44,269 bases of DNA, taken from NCBI GenBank assembly GCA_964599695.1, contig CAZRGP010000019.1:1-44269 (forward strand), given 5' to 3'. The position numbers and the translations under genes were made by a program. The DNA comes from RUG11783 sp964599695. Lineage in GTDB: Bacteria > Bacillota > Clostridia > Oscillospirales > Ruminococcaceae. Each line of letters opens with the position of its first letter. Position 1 is the stretch's first letter. The notes beneath the pieces are model-generated. The model was not told the DNA's origin. It did no database searches and saw only the letters and a list, made by a program, of their open reading frames with translations. Below are positions 34,536-42,995 of this stretch, in pieces.

Positions 34536-35025
34536 TCATTTCAATCTCTCGCACAGTGGAAGCAACTCTTCCAACTGGGCAACGATGTGCTTCTGCTCGG
34601 CAAGCGGTAGGGTCTTCGCGAATTCAAAGACATACAGATGGAAAACAGCATCGTCAAACTCAAGCTTCGTAACGAAAGCATTGAATTGCTGATTTGTTGG
34701 AAGAGGTACTCTGGTATACGCATACTCTCCAACTGATGCAGTACAGCATAGCAATACACTATTTGGAGGAACAATTCTCTCTGTGTTTTTTCGATAGCGC
34801 CTTCTACGAAATATACTTTTCTGTAGTTGATATAAATCTGCCCTGTCGACAAACATCCTTAATTGTGAACCATGAAATATTGCTATTTAACCAGAACTCT
34901 GAGTTGCTTTTTAGAGGAGCAAACCTGTTTACTATATTAAAGACTTTACCAATTCTGTACCATTTTCTGCTCTCCGGGATCTCAAACGGGATCTCATCCT
35001 CTGCAATCTTAAGAATTATTTAAGT
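34536..35025 (-). pseudogene. hsdS: type I restriction specificity subunit remnant
   Basis: Two frames carry adjacent pieces of an HsdS target-recognition domain. The upstream frame reads DEIPFEIPESRKWYRIGKVF and NISWFTIKDVCRQGRF, then meets a stop near KYIS. The second frame continues ERIVPPNSVLLCCTASVGEY and TNQQFNAFV, then jumps to the conserved end PLAEQKHIVAQLEELLPLC. There is thus a frameshift or stop and an internal deletion. No hsdM or hsdR is in the window. It cannot make a working S subunit. Type I loci often carry the AlbA-type ATPase found just upstream. Confidence 0.8.
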
Positions 35026-35034
35026 GTTGTCATA

Positions 35035-36390
35035 TTAATGCAGTTCCCAGTATCCGAATCGTTTTCCTCCTCGTCGGCTTATTTTCCCGCTCTGTTTTAG
35101 TCTTCCAATGCTTCTTTGAATAGTTTTTGAGGAAACACCTAATTGGTCAGCCATTTTAGACAATGAAATGTCCCTTTGGGCAGATATAAGTTCTATAATC
35201 CGCTCTTCCAATCTGTTTTTCTTTTGGACATCCTTTTGGACATTATGTCCATTTGGATTCATCAATTCCAGATACTTATCATTTGCTTTGCAATGAACCA
35301 TAATTCCACCAGCACCAATGTCATATTCTGGCATAGGAGTATGATATAGTGCATCACAGGCGGATTTGATCTTATCAAACCCACGGCCCCATGCTTCGAT
35401 CATGCCGCTAACGAAGAATACATGGGCAAGTTTTGGATTGAAAGGTTTGGATGAGTGTTTAGCAAAAAGACTCTCTGTCGTACGAAGATTCTCCGGCATC
35501 TGACCATCATTCCAAATATACATCTCGTTATCATAGACACTGATCTGAATGGTGTTGCATGCAGAATAGTCTTTATGGACAACAGCGTTGAGCAGTATTT
35601 CACGGAATGCCTCTCGAGGGAACATAAACACTTCAACCCGCTGAATCCCTTCATAAGTGATTCGTGCTTTCAAATACTTGGTATAAACCAAATCGATAGT
35701 TCGGTCAATTTGTTCAATTAAAGGCCCGTGAACTTCGTCCTGATATTGGAGATCTGAATGAGATGACCCAAAGAATCCAATCTTAATATATGAACCTGTC
35801 ACCCAACGTTCTGGGTCATGATAAAATGCAAGCATCGCTGCACGTGTTAATAATCCATCGTCATCTACTAAGTGTAAATTTTCCATAAGGATCTTCTCAC
35901 TGACATTTGCATCTTCAGTTGTCAAGCGACCGCGTGCCAAAGCCTTCTGCTTGAATAAAGCAATCGCTTCCGGTTTGAGATCAGAAACCGTAATCTTGGG
36001 CAATGGGATTGCGTCCCAGGTGACACCTTGGATTTTTAATAATGCCCTATCCAATTCTTTGCCTACGATTTCCCGGAGCACACTGCCGGATCTGTAATAG
36101 TAACGACCATGATAACTGATAAGGGAAGGATACTTCTCTACCGTGATTGTGATGAAGTCTTTTCCATCATTTGTGTTGAGATTTACGTCGGCTATGATTC
36201 CCAATGCATTTGTGATTTTATTTGGCAGGGCTTCTGCCAATTGCTTACTGTCATTAACACCTACTACGTTTCCATCATCATCAATACCGATGAACAGAGT
36301 TCCGCCTTGAGCATTTGCATAACCACATAGCCATTTAAGGTATTCATCACGCCAAGATGCTTTATATTCGATGTTTTGAGATTCTGCCAT
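35035..36390 (-). CDS. AlbA/Schlafen-domain ATP-binding protein
   Basis: A 451-residue protein with three parts. The N-terminal AlbA_2 domain has NIEYKASWRDEYLKWLCGYA and GGTLFIGIDDDGNVVGV. A divergent GHKL-type ATPase follows (LLNAVVHKDYSACNTIQ, NDGQMPENL, FFVSGMIEAWGRG). The C-terminal winged helix (ISLSKMADQLGVSSKTIQRSIGRLK) binds DNA. Such proteins are often found inside type I restriction loci and other defence islands, but their activity is not settled. AGAAGGAGA precedes the ATG. The gene is intact and lies directly upstream of the hsdS remnant. Confidence 0.85.
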   Translation of the reverse strand: MAESQNIEYKASWRDEYLKWLCGYANAQGGTLFIGIDDDGNVVGVNDSKQLAEALPNKITNALGIIADVNLNTNDGKDFITITVEKYPSLISYHGRYYYRSGSVLREIVGKELDRALLKIQGVTWDAIPLPKITVSDLKPEAIALFKQKALARGRLTTEDANVSEKILMENLHLVDDDGLLTRAAMLAFYHDPERWVTGSYIKIGFFGSSHSDLQYQDEVHGPLIEQIDRTIDLVYTKYLKARITYEGIQRVEVFMFPREAFREILLNAVVHKDYSACNTIQISVYDNEMYIWNDGQMPENLRTTESLFAKHSSKPFNPKLAHVFFVSGMIEAWGRGFDKIKSACDALYHTPMPEYDIGAGGIMVHCKANDKYLELMNPNGHNVQKDVQKKNRLEERIIELISAQRDISLSKMADQLGVSSKTIQRSIGRLKQSGKISRRGGKRFGYWELH

Positions 36391-36519
36391 GGAATGTTCT
36401 CCTTCTATTTAATAGAAATACCCCAGGTGTTCTGACTAGCCTAAAAGCAGGGGCAATCTGATTGTTTGTTGTCAAAATGTTGTCATTTAATCACACATAT
36501 CAGAAATAAGTACCTGTAA

Positions 36520-37200
36520 TTATTCGCTTCGTATAGAAAAGACGCCATTTTCAAAAGAAAACATCGGGGCATAATCATCTGTAACGGGTTTACATAAGAT
36601 ATTGTTTACTTCAGTAATAAAATTGTTCGCCACCATATAAATTGTTTGCACAAAATCATTGATTTCCTTAATCTCATGCCTGTTAACTGTATTATTAGCC
36701 AGATCAATATCCATCTGATGAACTATTATATTTCTAGTGTGAAAAGCATCTTTTAGTATCGCTTTATTATCTTTGTCTACCAGTTTTTCGGTGCTTATAT
36801 TAAAATACGAAGCAACCTTATATAACTGATCAGCGCTTTGTAAACTGTTGATAGAAAGTTCCACCTTTAATCTTTCTATCAACCATTTCCTGCTATCTTT
36901 TACAGTCAAGAGTTCTGCCGTGAGAGTGTAGTCTGAATCTTTCTTCAATTCTCTTGAGGTGTACTTCTTTAATTGTTCCTGTGCTCCTATTTCTCTCTCT
37001 ATGACAAGACTAAGTGCCTCATTAATTAGTTGTTTTACAATGGCGTCAATTCCAAAACAAGCAAATAATAGCATGGATCGAAGTATGTTCTGCCGAGTAA
37101 CATCATCATCTATTGTTTCAAGTAGTATTCTGAACGATTCTATGTTTTGTTTAAGCGTATCAAGAATCTTTTGACTCTCATACGCGTGGATTGTCTTCAT
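36520..37200 (-). CDS. HEPN-domain protein
   Basis: A 226-residue mostly helical protein. The motif TRNIIVHQMD places R156, N157 and H161 in the RNxxxH pattern of HEPN ribonucleases. The helix LLFACFGIDAIVKQLINEAL fits the first HEPN helices of the RiboL-PSP-like group. It should be an RNase or an RNA-binding relative, as in toxin-antitoxin and abortive-infection systems. The start codon overlaps the stop of the upstream beta-flower-type gene as ATGA, so the two are translationally coupled. GGAGG for this gene lies within the end of that gene. No nucleotidyltransferase partner is seen. Function in defence is inference. Confidence 0.7.
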   Translation of the reverse strand: MKTIHAYESQKILDTLKQNIESFRILLETIDDDVTRQNILRSMLLFACFGIDAIVKQLINEALSLVIEREIGAQEQLKKYTSRELKKDSDYTLTAELLTVKDSRKWLIERLKVELSINSLQSADQLYKVASYFNISTEKLVDKDNKAILKDAFHTRNIIVHQMDIDLANNTVNRHEIKEINDFVQTIYMVANNFITEVNNILCKPVTDDYAPMFSFENGVFSIRSE

Positions 37201-37526
37201 TTTGCACCTCCGCTCAGCTTATCTTCACTAACATCAGCAGTATGTGGTATAAAGCCACAATACCCAGCAAAACCCGGATAGCCTGGGTAGCCCGGATAGC
37301 CTGGGTAGCCTGGGTAGCCTGGGTATGGAAGGGAATGGATATTCAAATCAACGAGAAGCCTATTATTCAAATATATGGAGCCTAAATAGGAGCCTTCTGT
37401 ATCAACTGCAATACCTTCCCAGGGGAACCAACCGATCCAGTCACCGTTAGTATTAAATAAATATTTCCCGATCCTGAAAGCAATCCAACTGCCTGCAGTA
37501 TCATATAAATAAATAGAATTTGGCAT
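37197..37526 (-). CDS. PGY-repeat protein of 4-fold beta-flower type
   Basis: A 109-residue protein. The N-terminal half has repeated short strands (IYLYDTAGSWIAFRIGKYLF, NTNGDWIGWFPWEG, DTEGSYLGSIYLNNRLL), the pattern of small proteins that I recall as 4-fold beta-flower. The C-terminus is a run of PGY repeats (about residues 68-85) followed by a glycine-rich tail. There is no signal peptide. It overlaps the downstream HEPN gene by four bases. No clear ribosome binding site is seen, so it may have a short leader. It could bind a ligand or regulate the HEPN protein; that is inference. Confidence 0.65.
   Translation of the reverse strand: MPNSIYLYDTAGSWIAFRIGKYLFNTNGDWIGWFPWEGIAVDTEGSYLGSIYLNNRLLVDLNIHSLPYPGYPGYPGYPGYPGYPGFAGYCGFIPHTADVSEDKLSGGAK
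37272..37326. repeat. 9-bp tandem repeats encoding PGY
   Basis: About six units of the type CCTGGGTAG or CCCGGATAG (plus strand). They code for the PGY tract of the gene at 37197-37526. They could vary in number by slippage. Confidence 0.75.
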
Positions 37527-37829
37527 AATTATAGTTTTATGATGTAGTGATAACCACTTACAGCATATTTCCTTTCATTCCTAATTACTTAATCTTATTT
37601 AATTACTCTGTTATCACATTTCTCCCAATGTCCGCTGGGGATAACATAAATCACAGAATCGTACAAGTATGAGATACGTGTCTTTCGACATTTGTTTACT
37701 TTTGCAAAAACGAGAAAGTGTCCATTGGGTAATATACAAGCTTATAGAAAATGATGCCAATTGGATACACCATTGTTCCATGACAAATCGCACATATCTT
37801 AGACTTTGGAGAAAATCGATGATGCTTGT
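37527..37829. other. AT-rich gap between defence-island genes
   Basis: I see no supported gene. A plus-strand frame at 37669-37866 is a shadow without a ribosome binding site. Confidence 0.5.
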
Positions 37830-38789
37830 TCAGACAAAGGAATCCTTCTCCTTTTTGGCGAGATAGTTCCTTATAACATCAAGCACGACCAACTTAATGT
37901 ATGCTGCACATTCCAATTCAAGAGTGTCGTAGTTTTCGCCATGAGTAAAAGCGCTTCGGATTCTATATGCTTCCCTAATTATATTTTTTGTCATAAAACT
38001 TCTATAACTATCCTTTGCGTATTTTTTGCAAAGTGTTGTACACTTTTGGTTTGCCGAGATTTTCCGCCCGAGCTTCAGATAGTTTATCAATGAACTTTTC
38101 TTTTCTTCTGTCAGTGTCGTCGAATTAACTAATTTAATAAGATCATCAATCACAGCAAGAACATCTTGATCTTTATCTGTTGTCTCAGACAAATGTTCCA
38201 AGAGTCCACAGTAGATTGTCATACCCATGCCGAAATCGTTCGCCCGTGTTGCCAGATCGACAGCATTCAAGAGTTCTTGGGCTTCCGAAGAATATGTGAA
38301 CAAGTAGTCATCGACGTTGTCAAAACTCAAGTCAAAACCAGGCCATTGTATTGAAACCGTCATAGAAAAATCGTGTATTTCTGAAAGTTCCTCAAAACTG
38401 TTCTCAACTTCATATACACTTGGGCCCCAATTCTCACCCTGCTTATTTTTGGAATAGAAGAAATATTCTTCATTATCGAAAAAGGTGTCTTTATCCCCAT
38501 CAAATTCCTCTACATATAGATTTGGCTCGTAGAATTGACATCCCGACTCTGATAATGCAATACCACCTATTTGCATAAAATAGAAAAGTGTCACGTACAT
38601 CTGTTTTGCAGATAACAGAGCTTCTTTACGCTCATCAAAGATTCCGCTAACCACTTCATATGCATGATTCTTCTTTAGCCTCCATCTATACTCAATACTA
38701 TCGATGCGCTTAATGAAATGCCATTCATCAATACCACAGTCCGGATAGGTGTCTCTCAGCTGAACTGCCGCACGGGCAATATATGGCAT
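37830..38789 (-). CDS. second HEPN-like protein (Apea-type C-terminus)
   Basis: A 319-residue protein that I do not recognise over its N-terminal two-thirds, which is acidic, without membrane segments, and begins MPYIARAAVQLRD. The C-terminus is helical with AYRIRSAFTHGENYD near residues 276-288: R then H with the R-x4-H spacing followed by G, as in Apea-type HEPN domains. It would be a second putative RNase on the same strand as the HEPN/beta-flower pair, but a 300-base gap separates them. It may be part of the same defence cluster or an independent gene. Confidence 0.65.
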   Translation of the reverse strand: MPYIARAAVQLRDTYPDCGIDEWHFIKRIDSIEYRWRLKKNHAYEVVSGIFDERKEALLSAKQMYVTLFYFMQIGGIALSESGCQFYEPNLYVEEFDGDKDTFFDNEEYFFYSKNKQGENWGPSVYEVENSFEELSEIHDFSMTVSIQWPGFDLSFDNVDDYLFTYSSEAQELLNAVDLATRANDFGMGMTIYCGLLEHLSETTDKDQDVLAVIDDLIKLVNSTTLTEEKKSSLINYLKLGRKISANQKCTTLCKKYAKDSYRSFMTKNIIREAYRIRSAFTHGENYDTLELECAAYIKLVVLDVIRNYLAKKEKDSFV

Positions 38790-39129
38790 ACTACAATCCC
38801 TCCATCCAAATGCCTACTTTTATAAATGCTCTGCTGCATGGTTTATGCCTGTTGCTGGGTGTTGTCTGCAGTATGTTCGATGTAGTCACATACCAACATA
38901 CATAATTCAATTGCTTTACTATTAGTTTTTGGTTATTGTAGTTTCAAAAATGTGCAATGTGCTATTTTGAAGTTTTTTATACTAACGAAGTATTCTATTA
39001 CTGAACTGCGTAAAACGGTTTTTTGGAATAATTCCAAACTAAGTCGCATTACAAACTAATTTGAATCAACCACATCAAGCTCCAAACGAATTCTCGTTTA
39101 TGCTTAATTTAGCAGATTATAGTACGAAC
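38790..39129. other. intergenic sequence with palindrome
   Basis: No gene is seen. A 17-bp palindrome TTTGGAATAATTCCAAA lies at 39022-39038; it may be an operator or a chance AT-rich palindrome. Confidence 0.45.
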
Positions 39130-39525
39130 TTATATTTTGTCTAAAGCTGTTGGAAAAAGATACAAATTCATTATTAAATTGGGAAAAATAGAAAGAGTTA
39201 TTAAAAAAGATAATGGGCTATTTAACAAGAGCAATATGACACTTGTAAAAAATTGAGCAGTTAGCAAAATGATACCCACTTGTTTCCTTATAAATGCTAT
39301 TTCCTTTTTATGAATAATAAGCGGAAGACTTGCGAAAAGGATAAATGATATAATAAACTCAATCAAATAAGTGAGGTGGACATGGTTATAGATCAGAATC
39401 ATTAATATCCACATTAAGACACCATAGAGCAAGCAAGATATAGGTGACGAGGCATGCCTTCCTCCAATTATGTTTCTTAGTGAAACATAAAAAAAAATGA
39501 TATTAGAACATCTAAGATAACCAAA
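39130..39525 (-). pseudogene. agrB: agrB, 5'-truncated
   Basis: The minus-strand frame from 39525 to 39130 reads through RNIIGGRHASSPISCLLYG and several transmembrane segments (YGVLMWILMILIY, LIEFIISFILFASLPLII, VGIILLTAQFFTSVILLLL, FLITLSIFPNLIMNLYLF). AgrB is the membrane protease that cuts and cyclises the AgrD peptide. Its catalytic His and Cys are seven residues apart, exactly as in HASSPISC here. About 50 N-terminal residues are missing: a TGA precedes and no proper start exists. A TTG at 39432 lies after the catalytic cysteine. It is therefore almost certainly inactive. Confidence 0.75.
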
Positions 39526-39536
39526 TCATAAGGAAG

Positions 39537-39577
39537 CACTGAAAGAGGATCAACCCCTTTCAGTGTGTTTTTTATTT
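39537..39577 (+). terminator. intrinsic terminator
   Basis: CACTGAAAG and CTTTCAGTG form a perfect 9-bp stem, followed by TGTTTTTTATT on the plus strand. No plus-strand gene is seen before it; it lies at the agrB truncation point. Confidence 0.75.
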
Positions 39578-39590
39578 GATACTTTATAAT

Positions 39591-39683
39591 TTAATGATGC
39601 TGGTCTGCCCAATCCAAAATCAAGTATTCAAGTGAATCAGTGACAGATTTATCGTCATCAACAATAAAAACATTAATATCCAT
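39591..39683 (-). pseudogene. response-regulator receiver fragment, possibly agrA
   Basis: Thirty codons read MDINVFIVDDDKSVTDSLEY and then stop. The IVDDD pattern is the start of a receiver domain, with the acidic pocket residues. The rest of the domain and any output domain are missing. Next to agrB and agrD remnants, it is most simply the stump of the locus's AgrA-type regulator. Confidence 0.45.
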
Positions 39684-39734
39684 ATTCGTATTATATCATT
39701 CAAATGCAGATTATTTTACACAGACAAGTGTTGT

Positions 39735-39798
39735 CTGTTCCCTTAATCCTGTCGCCTGTTCCCTTACAGCAACATTTATATGCTGAAATGATATAGTA
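39735..39798 (+). promoter_or_regulatory. LytTR-type direct repeats and promoter for agrD
   Basis: CTGTTCCCTTA occurs at 39735-39745 and again at 39756-39766, a 21-bp period (two helical turns), as in AgrA/VirR-type regulator sites. A weak -10 (TATAGT, 39793-39798) follows at the distance expected for an activated promoter. The agrD ribosome binding site GAAGGAGGGG lies further on. Confidence 0.6.
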
Positions 39799-39832
39799 TA
39801 AAACCAACAAAAAAAGGAAGGAGGGGGGTATT

Positions 39833-39955
39833 ATGTATAAATTGCTGAAACGCTTGTCAATGGTTACATTCTTTGCTGCGCTTGTAGCAGCTAGTATTCC
39901 TTGTTGGGGACCTATCTATCAATTAGATACTCCAAAAGATCTTAAAAAGAATTAG
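39833..39955 (+). CDS. agrD: AgrD-like autoinducer peptide precursor
   Basis: A 40-residue peptide. An amphipathic N-terminal leader (MYKLLKRLSMVTFFAALVAA) is followed by a core SIPCWGPIYQ with one cysteine, then a charged tail LDTPKDLKKN. This is the three-part layout of AgrD: leader, a thiolactone-forming core starting at Cys, and a C-terminal recognition segment. The ring probably begins at C24. GAAGGAGGGG precedes the ATG. AgrB, which would process it, is truncated nearby, so it needs a processing protease elsewhere or is not exported. It is too short for most gene finders. Confidence 0.75.
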   Translation: MYKLLKRLSMVTFFAALVAASIPCWGPIYQLDTPKDLKKN

Positions 39956-39974
39956 AAAAAGGTTATAGATAATC

Positions 39975-40445
39975 ATGGCGAAGAAAACAAAGTTGCTACT
40001 TTTTTGTGTGTTAGTTATAGTAGCCTTTATCTATCTGATTCCATACAGAATTGCAATTCCGGATAACTGCGAGATTTATATTGAATCCACAGATGAGACA
40101 GGATGTCCTGGTTTAATAGAGTTAAATAAAGAAGATAAAGAAGAAATAGCTGTTTTTTTTAGAACAGTTAAGATAAAAAGATCTCTTTTATCACCTAGGT
40201 ATTTAGATACGAAAGGTGAATTATTAGATGATACCAACCATGTATATATGTCAGTATTTACTGGGCAAGGGATTCAGCGGAAAAAAGAGTACCAAATTTT
40301 GATACTATTTAATCAAAACAGGATCATAGTTGAGGAGTTTAACAAAGAGCCTGGGCGATATAAAACAGTAATTTGCGATAAGGCAGAATTGGAGCGCTTT
40401 ATTACATTTGTGCATGAAAATATTTCACATAGTTGCTTTTCTTAA
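39975..40445 (+). CDS. hypothetical membrane-anchored protein
   Basis: A 156-residue protein with one N-terminal hydrophobic segment (KLLLFCVLVIVAFIYLIPY) and then a soluble domain that I do not recognise. There is no lipobox. It starts 19 bases after agrD and is probably cotranscribed. Several acidic and lysine-rich stretches occur (LNKEDKEEIAVFF). It could be an exported protein controlled by the agr-type promoter. Confidence 0.65.
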   Translation: MAKKTKLLLFCVLVIVAFIYLIPYRIAIPDNCEIYIESTDETGCPGLIELNKEDKEEIAVFFRTVKIKRSLLSPRYLDTKGELLDDTNHVYMSVFTGQGIQRKKEYQILILFNQNRIIVEEFNKEPGRYKTVICDKAELERFITFVHENISHSCFS

Positions 40446-40554
40446 TTCATAAAAGCATTGTTTTACTATTCTCTTTTTGGATTTCAAATATGGTTTTTAG
40501 CGTAAAATTATAATAGAAAGGTAAGTGTGAGAATAATTGTTAGGGGCTTGCAAA

Positions 40555-41199
40555 ATGAAAACAAAAATTAGAAAAAGATTTTTAATTGTTATTGTATTAA
40601 TAGTAATCTTCATGTCTTGTCCTAGTAATAGTGTTTTTGCAACTGGTACAGCAGACGATTATATAACCGAGATACTCGAAACAAATGCTTCACATCCGGC
40701 AGCATATTTTAGAGGGGCATCTACATCGTACCGATGTTTAAATCAGTTTTGTAGTGTTTCGGCAGTGAATGGTACTCTAGTTACATCTGCGCCTTATTCA
40801 GCTCAAATAGGAGGACTGATGAACCCGACTCAGTCTTGGGGAGATGTTAAAGTTACTGCGAATGGCTACGATGTTTATGGTATTATTCCCTTGTCAAACA
40901 CTGCCTTAAGTATTAATTGTAGAAGGATTTTGGGGTCATATGTAAATTTAATTTACATGATTCATCCCAGCAATATTAATAACGCATACCCAGATTTATC
41001 ATTGAATAATAATGTAGGGGATGTTGATATTGTTTATAATCTTACAGGTCATTATATTCGTGCTGCTGGAAGACTAGGATGGGCTACAAGATATATTTAT
41101 GAGATGGATGAAGCTACTGGTTATGGTGGTTATTATCTTGGATGGAGCACATCATCGTACTCATGGTATAAATACGACATTAGTTACAACGAGTTTTGA
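40555..41199 (+). CDS. hypothetical secreted protein
   Basis: A 214-residue protein from the ATG at 40555 (a TTG at 40537 is in frame). The signal peptide is basic then hydrophobic (KIRKRFLIVIVLIVIFMSC), with a likely cleavage after SVFA. The mature part is rich in Tyr, Ser, Asn and Gly (GYGGYYLGWSTSSYSWYKYD). No known domain is recognised. A TATAAT box at 40509-40514 may give it its own promoter. The next secreted protein starts 58 bases after its stop. Confidence 0.65.
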   Translation: MKTKIRKRFLIVIVLIVIFMSCPSNSVFATGTADDYITEILETNASHPAAYFRGASTSYRCLNQFCSVSAVNGTLVTSAPYSAQIGGLMNPTQSWGDVKVTANGYDVYGIIPLSNTALSINCRRILGSYVNLIYMIHPSNINNAYPDLSLNNNVGDVDIVYNLTGHYIRAAGRLGWATRYIYEMDEATGYGGYYLGWSTSSYSWYKYDISYNEF

Positions 41200-41257
41200 A
41201 ATAGAAGAATTTCAGAACAAACACCGCCACTTGTGCATTGTGTTGGGAGGATGGCAG

Positions 41258-42511
41258 ATGAAAAAGGCAATAATAAGTAGTTTAGTTGTTGCACTTTTTT
41301 TCCTATTCGTGGTATACGAAATAGGTACAAAACCAGTTTTAGCTGAATCTACAGAATTGACGGCATATGGAATAGATGAGGATGATGGATTTGCAGAGGA
41401 TGAGATTGATATTTTAACCAATCAATATGGCCTTTATGGATCATTAACAACTACAGAAGATGAAGGAACATATGCTGTTTTTTCTGATCCAAGTTCAGGA
41501 GAGGGACGTTTGTTGATATATGATCATGATATAAAGCAACTGAGGTTCCTTTCAGAGGAAGAAGAAAAGGGAAGAATTGATAGTGTTGTCGGAGGAGCAT
41601 TTCCTCTATGTTACAATAATTTCATATACGTTGTTAAATATGGCTATGCGCATATGAGCAATATACCTACAGTCATTTATCAATACGAAAAAGATGGTGC
41701 ATTTCTTTCTGCATATACGTTTCCGACGGACTCAATTATTTGTGCAGGTTCGCGAATCGCTGGTTATAGGGGAAATTTGATTATTCTATCCGAGGTATAT
41801 GATGAGAAAACGAGGCAAAGGACTGCTGTCAATATTATTTCTATTGACGTTGATGACGGTGAAAGCGTAGTACTATTTCAACTGTCGAACAATGGTAATT
41901 ATCAAATCGTTGGTAGTTGCGACGATTGTCTTCTTCTTGAACATGTTGAAGTAGAAGATGTTGTTAGTAAACATACTATCGTGAGATGTTCACTAAATGA
42001 TGGCACATTATCAGAGCCTGTTTTGTCGTGGAATCATGGGGATTTATCATATTGTTGTTTTGAAGAAAAAATCTATTATTCAAAAAACGAATCGACTATT
42101 CTCGAGGCAGTTGATATATATGATTTCAATCAAGAGATAGTGTTTGATTTTGGCACTGAGGTGGAAGATGTCAGTATTGTTGGAACAGTTGATGGAAGAA
42201 TTCTTTTCCGACAGTATCCTTCAGGCAATTATGGTAAATACTTTAATTGCAAGGATGGTAAAAGCGGGGAGATAAGAATATCTGCAGGTCTGTTAGGCGA
42301 TACAAATGATTTCTATTTCATATCATTAGGGGAAAAGAGCGTTTCTTATTTGCAAGAAATAAACGGGAATATGGTTGAAAGCACCATGGGAATAGTTGAA
42401 TATGCTTTGATAGACAAAGAAGATTTTTGGAGCAATAGAAATAATTTCATTAGATTTGAAGATGCCGTTTATAACTCACAATTGATATTCCGTGAAAGCA
42501 AGATCCAATAA
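41258..42511 (+). CDS. hypothetical secreted beta-propeller-like protein
   Basis: A 417-residue protein from the ATG at 41258 after GGGAGG. The signal peptide (KKAIISSLVVALFFLFVVYE) ends near VLAES. The mature part is acidic with repeated strand-turn patterns (YAVFSDPSSGEGRLLIYD, NNFIYVVKYGYAHM, GRILFRQYPSGNYGKYF) that suggest a propeller of the type seen in DUF5050-like proteins, but I cannot name the family. It is probably extracellular or at the cell wall. Third gene after agrD; possibly agr-regulated. Confidence 0.65.
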   Translation: MKKAIISSLVVALFFLFVVYEIGTKPVLAESTELTAYGIDEDDGFAEDEIDILTNQYGLYGSLTTTEDEGTYAVFSDPSSGEGRLLIYDHDIKQLRFLSEEEEKGRIDSVVGGAFPLCYNNFIYVVKYGYAHMSNIPTVIYQYEKDGAFLSAYTFPTDSIICAGSRIAGYRGNLIILSEVYDEKTRQRTAVNIISIDVDDGESVVLFQLSNNGNYQIVGSCDDCLLLEHVEVEDVVSKHTIVRCSLNDGTLSEPVLSWNHGDLSYCCFEEKIYYSKNESTILEAVDIYDFNQEIVFDFGTEVEDVSIVGTVDGRILFRQYPSGNYGKYFNCKDGKSGEIRISAGLLGDTNDFYFISLGEKSVSYLQEINGNMVESTMGIVEYALIDKEDFWSNRNNFIRFEDAVYNSQLIFRESKIQ

Positions 42512-42831
42512 CAAAATGAATCTATAAACCTAGTTATGTGGAATCCTTTACACGTAGTAGCGAACAACAGATCTTTATTTGGTACATGTTGGGATTTCTT
42601 GCAGAGTACAGATTTAGAAATAAAGATGAGAAGAAGCAAACAAGAAGAAAGATGTGGTTTAGGAAATTGTGATTCTCAGTTTTGTGAATGTACAATGGGT
42701 TATAAACAATAATATGTGAATATTTAATTGAAGGAAAGCAAAGCACCTTCCAGCAATAATATGTGCTCCCATTCTTGGACAATGGTATGAGCTCCGTCAA
42801 GTAGACAGTAAAATATCATAAGAATTTAGTG
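42512..42831. other. AT-rich intergenic stretch
   Basis: A minus-strand open frame at 42534-42800 is probably not a gene (no ribosome binding site, low complexity). I see no RNA gene. Confidence 0.45.
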
Positions 42832-42859
42832 GTGGTATCCGGCAACGGATACCACTGCT
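42832..42859 (+). terminator. intrinsic terminator hairpin
   Basis: GTGGTATCCG and CGGATACCAC form a 10-bp stem with a GCAA loop, then TGCTTTT. Confidence 0.7.
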
Positions 42860-42860
42860 T

Positions 42861-42995
42861 TTATGCAGCAGTTTTTAATGTGTGCATCTCCATTGGAGTC
42901 AGGATACCAAAATTACGCTGTATCCGTTCGTAATTGTAAAATAACATGTGCATTTTACAGTATGAAAGATGTAATGTAAGAGGCACATTGGTATA
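42861..42995 (-). pseudogene. C-terminal remnant of IS3-family transposase
   Basis: A minus-strand frame ending at 42861 reads MHMLFYNYERIQRNFGILTP then MEMHTLKTAA. FYNxxRIQxxxGxLTPME is the conserved end of IS3-family OrfB integrases. The DDE domain is absent. The terminator hairpin at 42832-42859 follows and may have come with the element. Confidence 0.75.

Noticed and set aside
37272..37326. possible CRISPR-like repeat
   Set aside because: These are 9-bp coding repeats for PGY, without spacers.
42534..42800. 88-codon minus frame
   Set aside because: Low-complexity hydrophobic composition expected of AT-rich DNA; no binding site.
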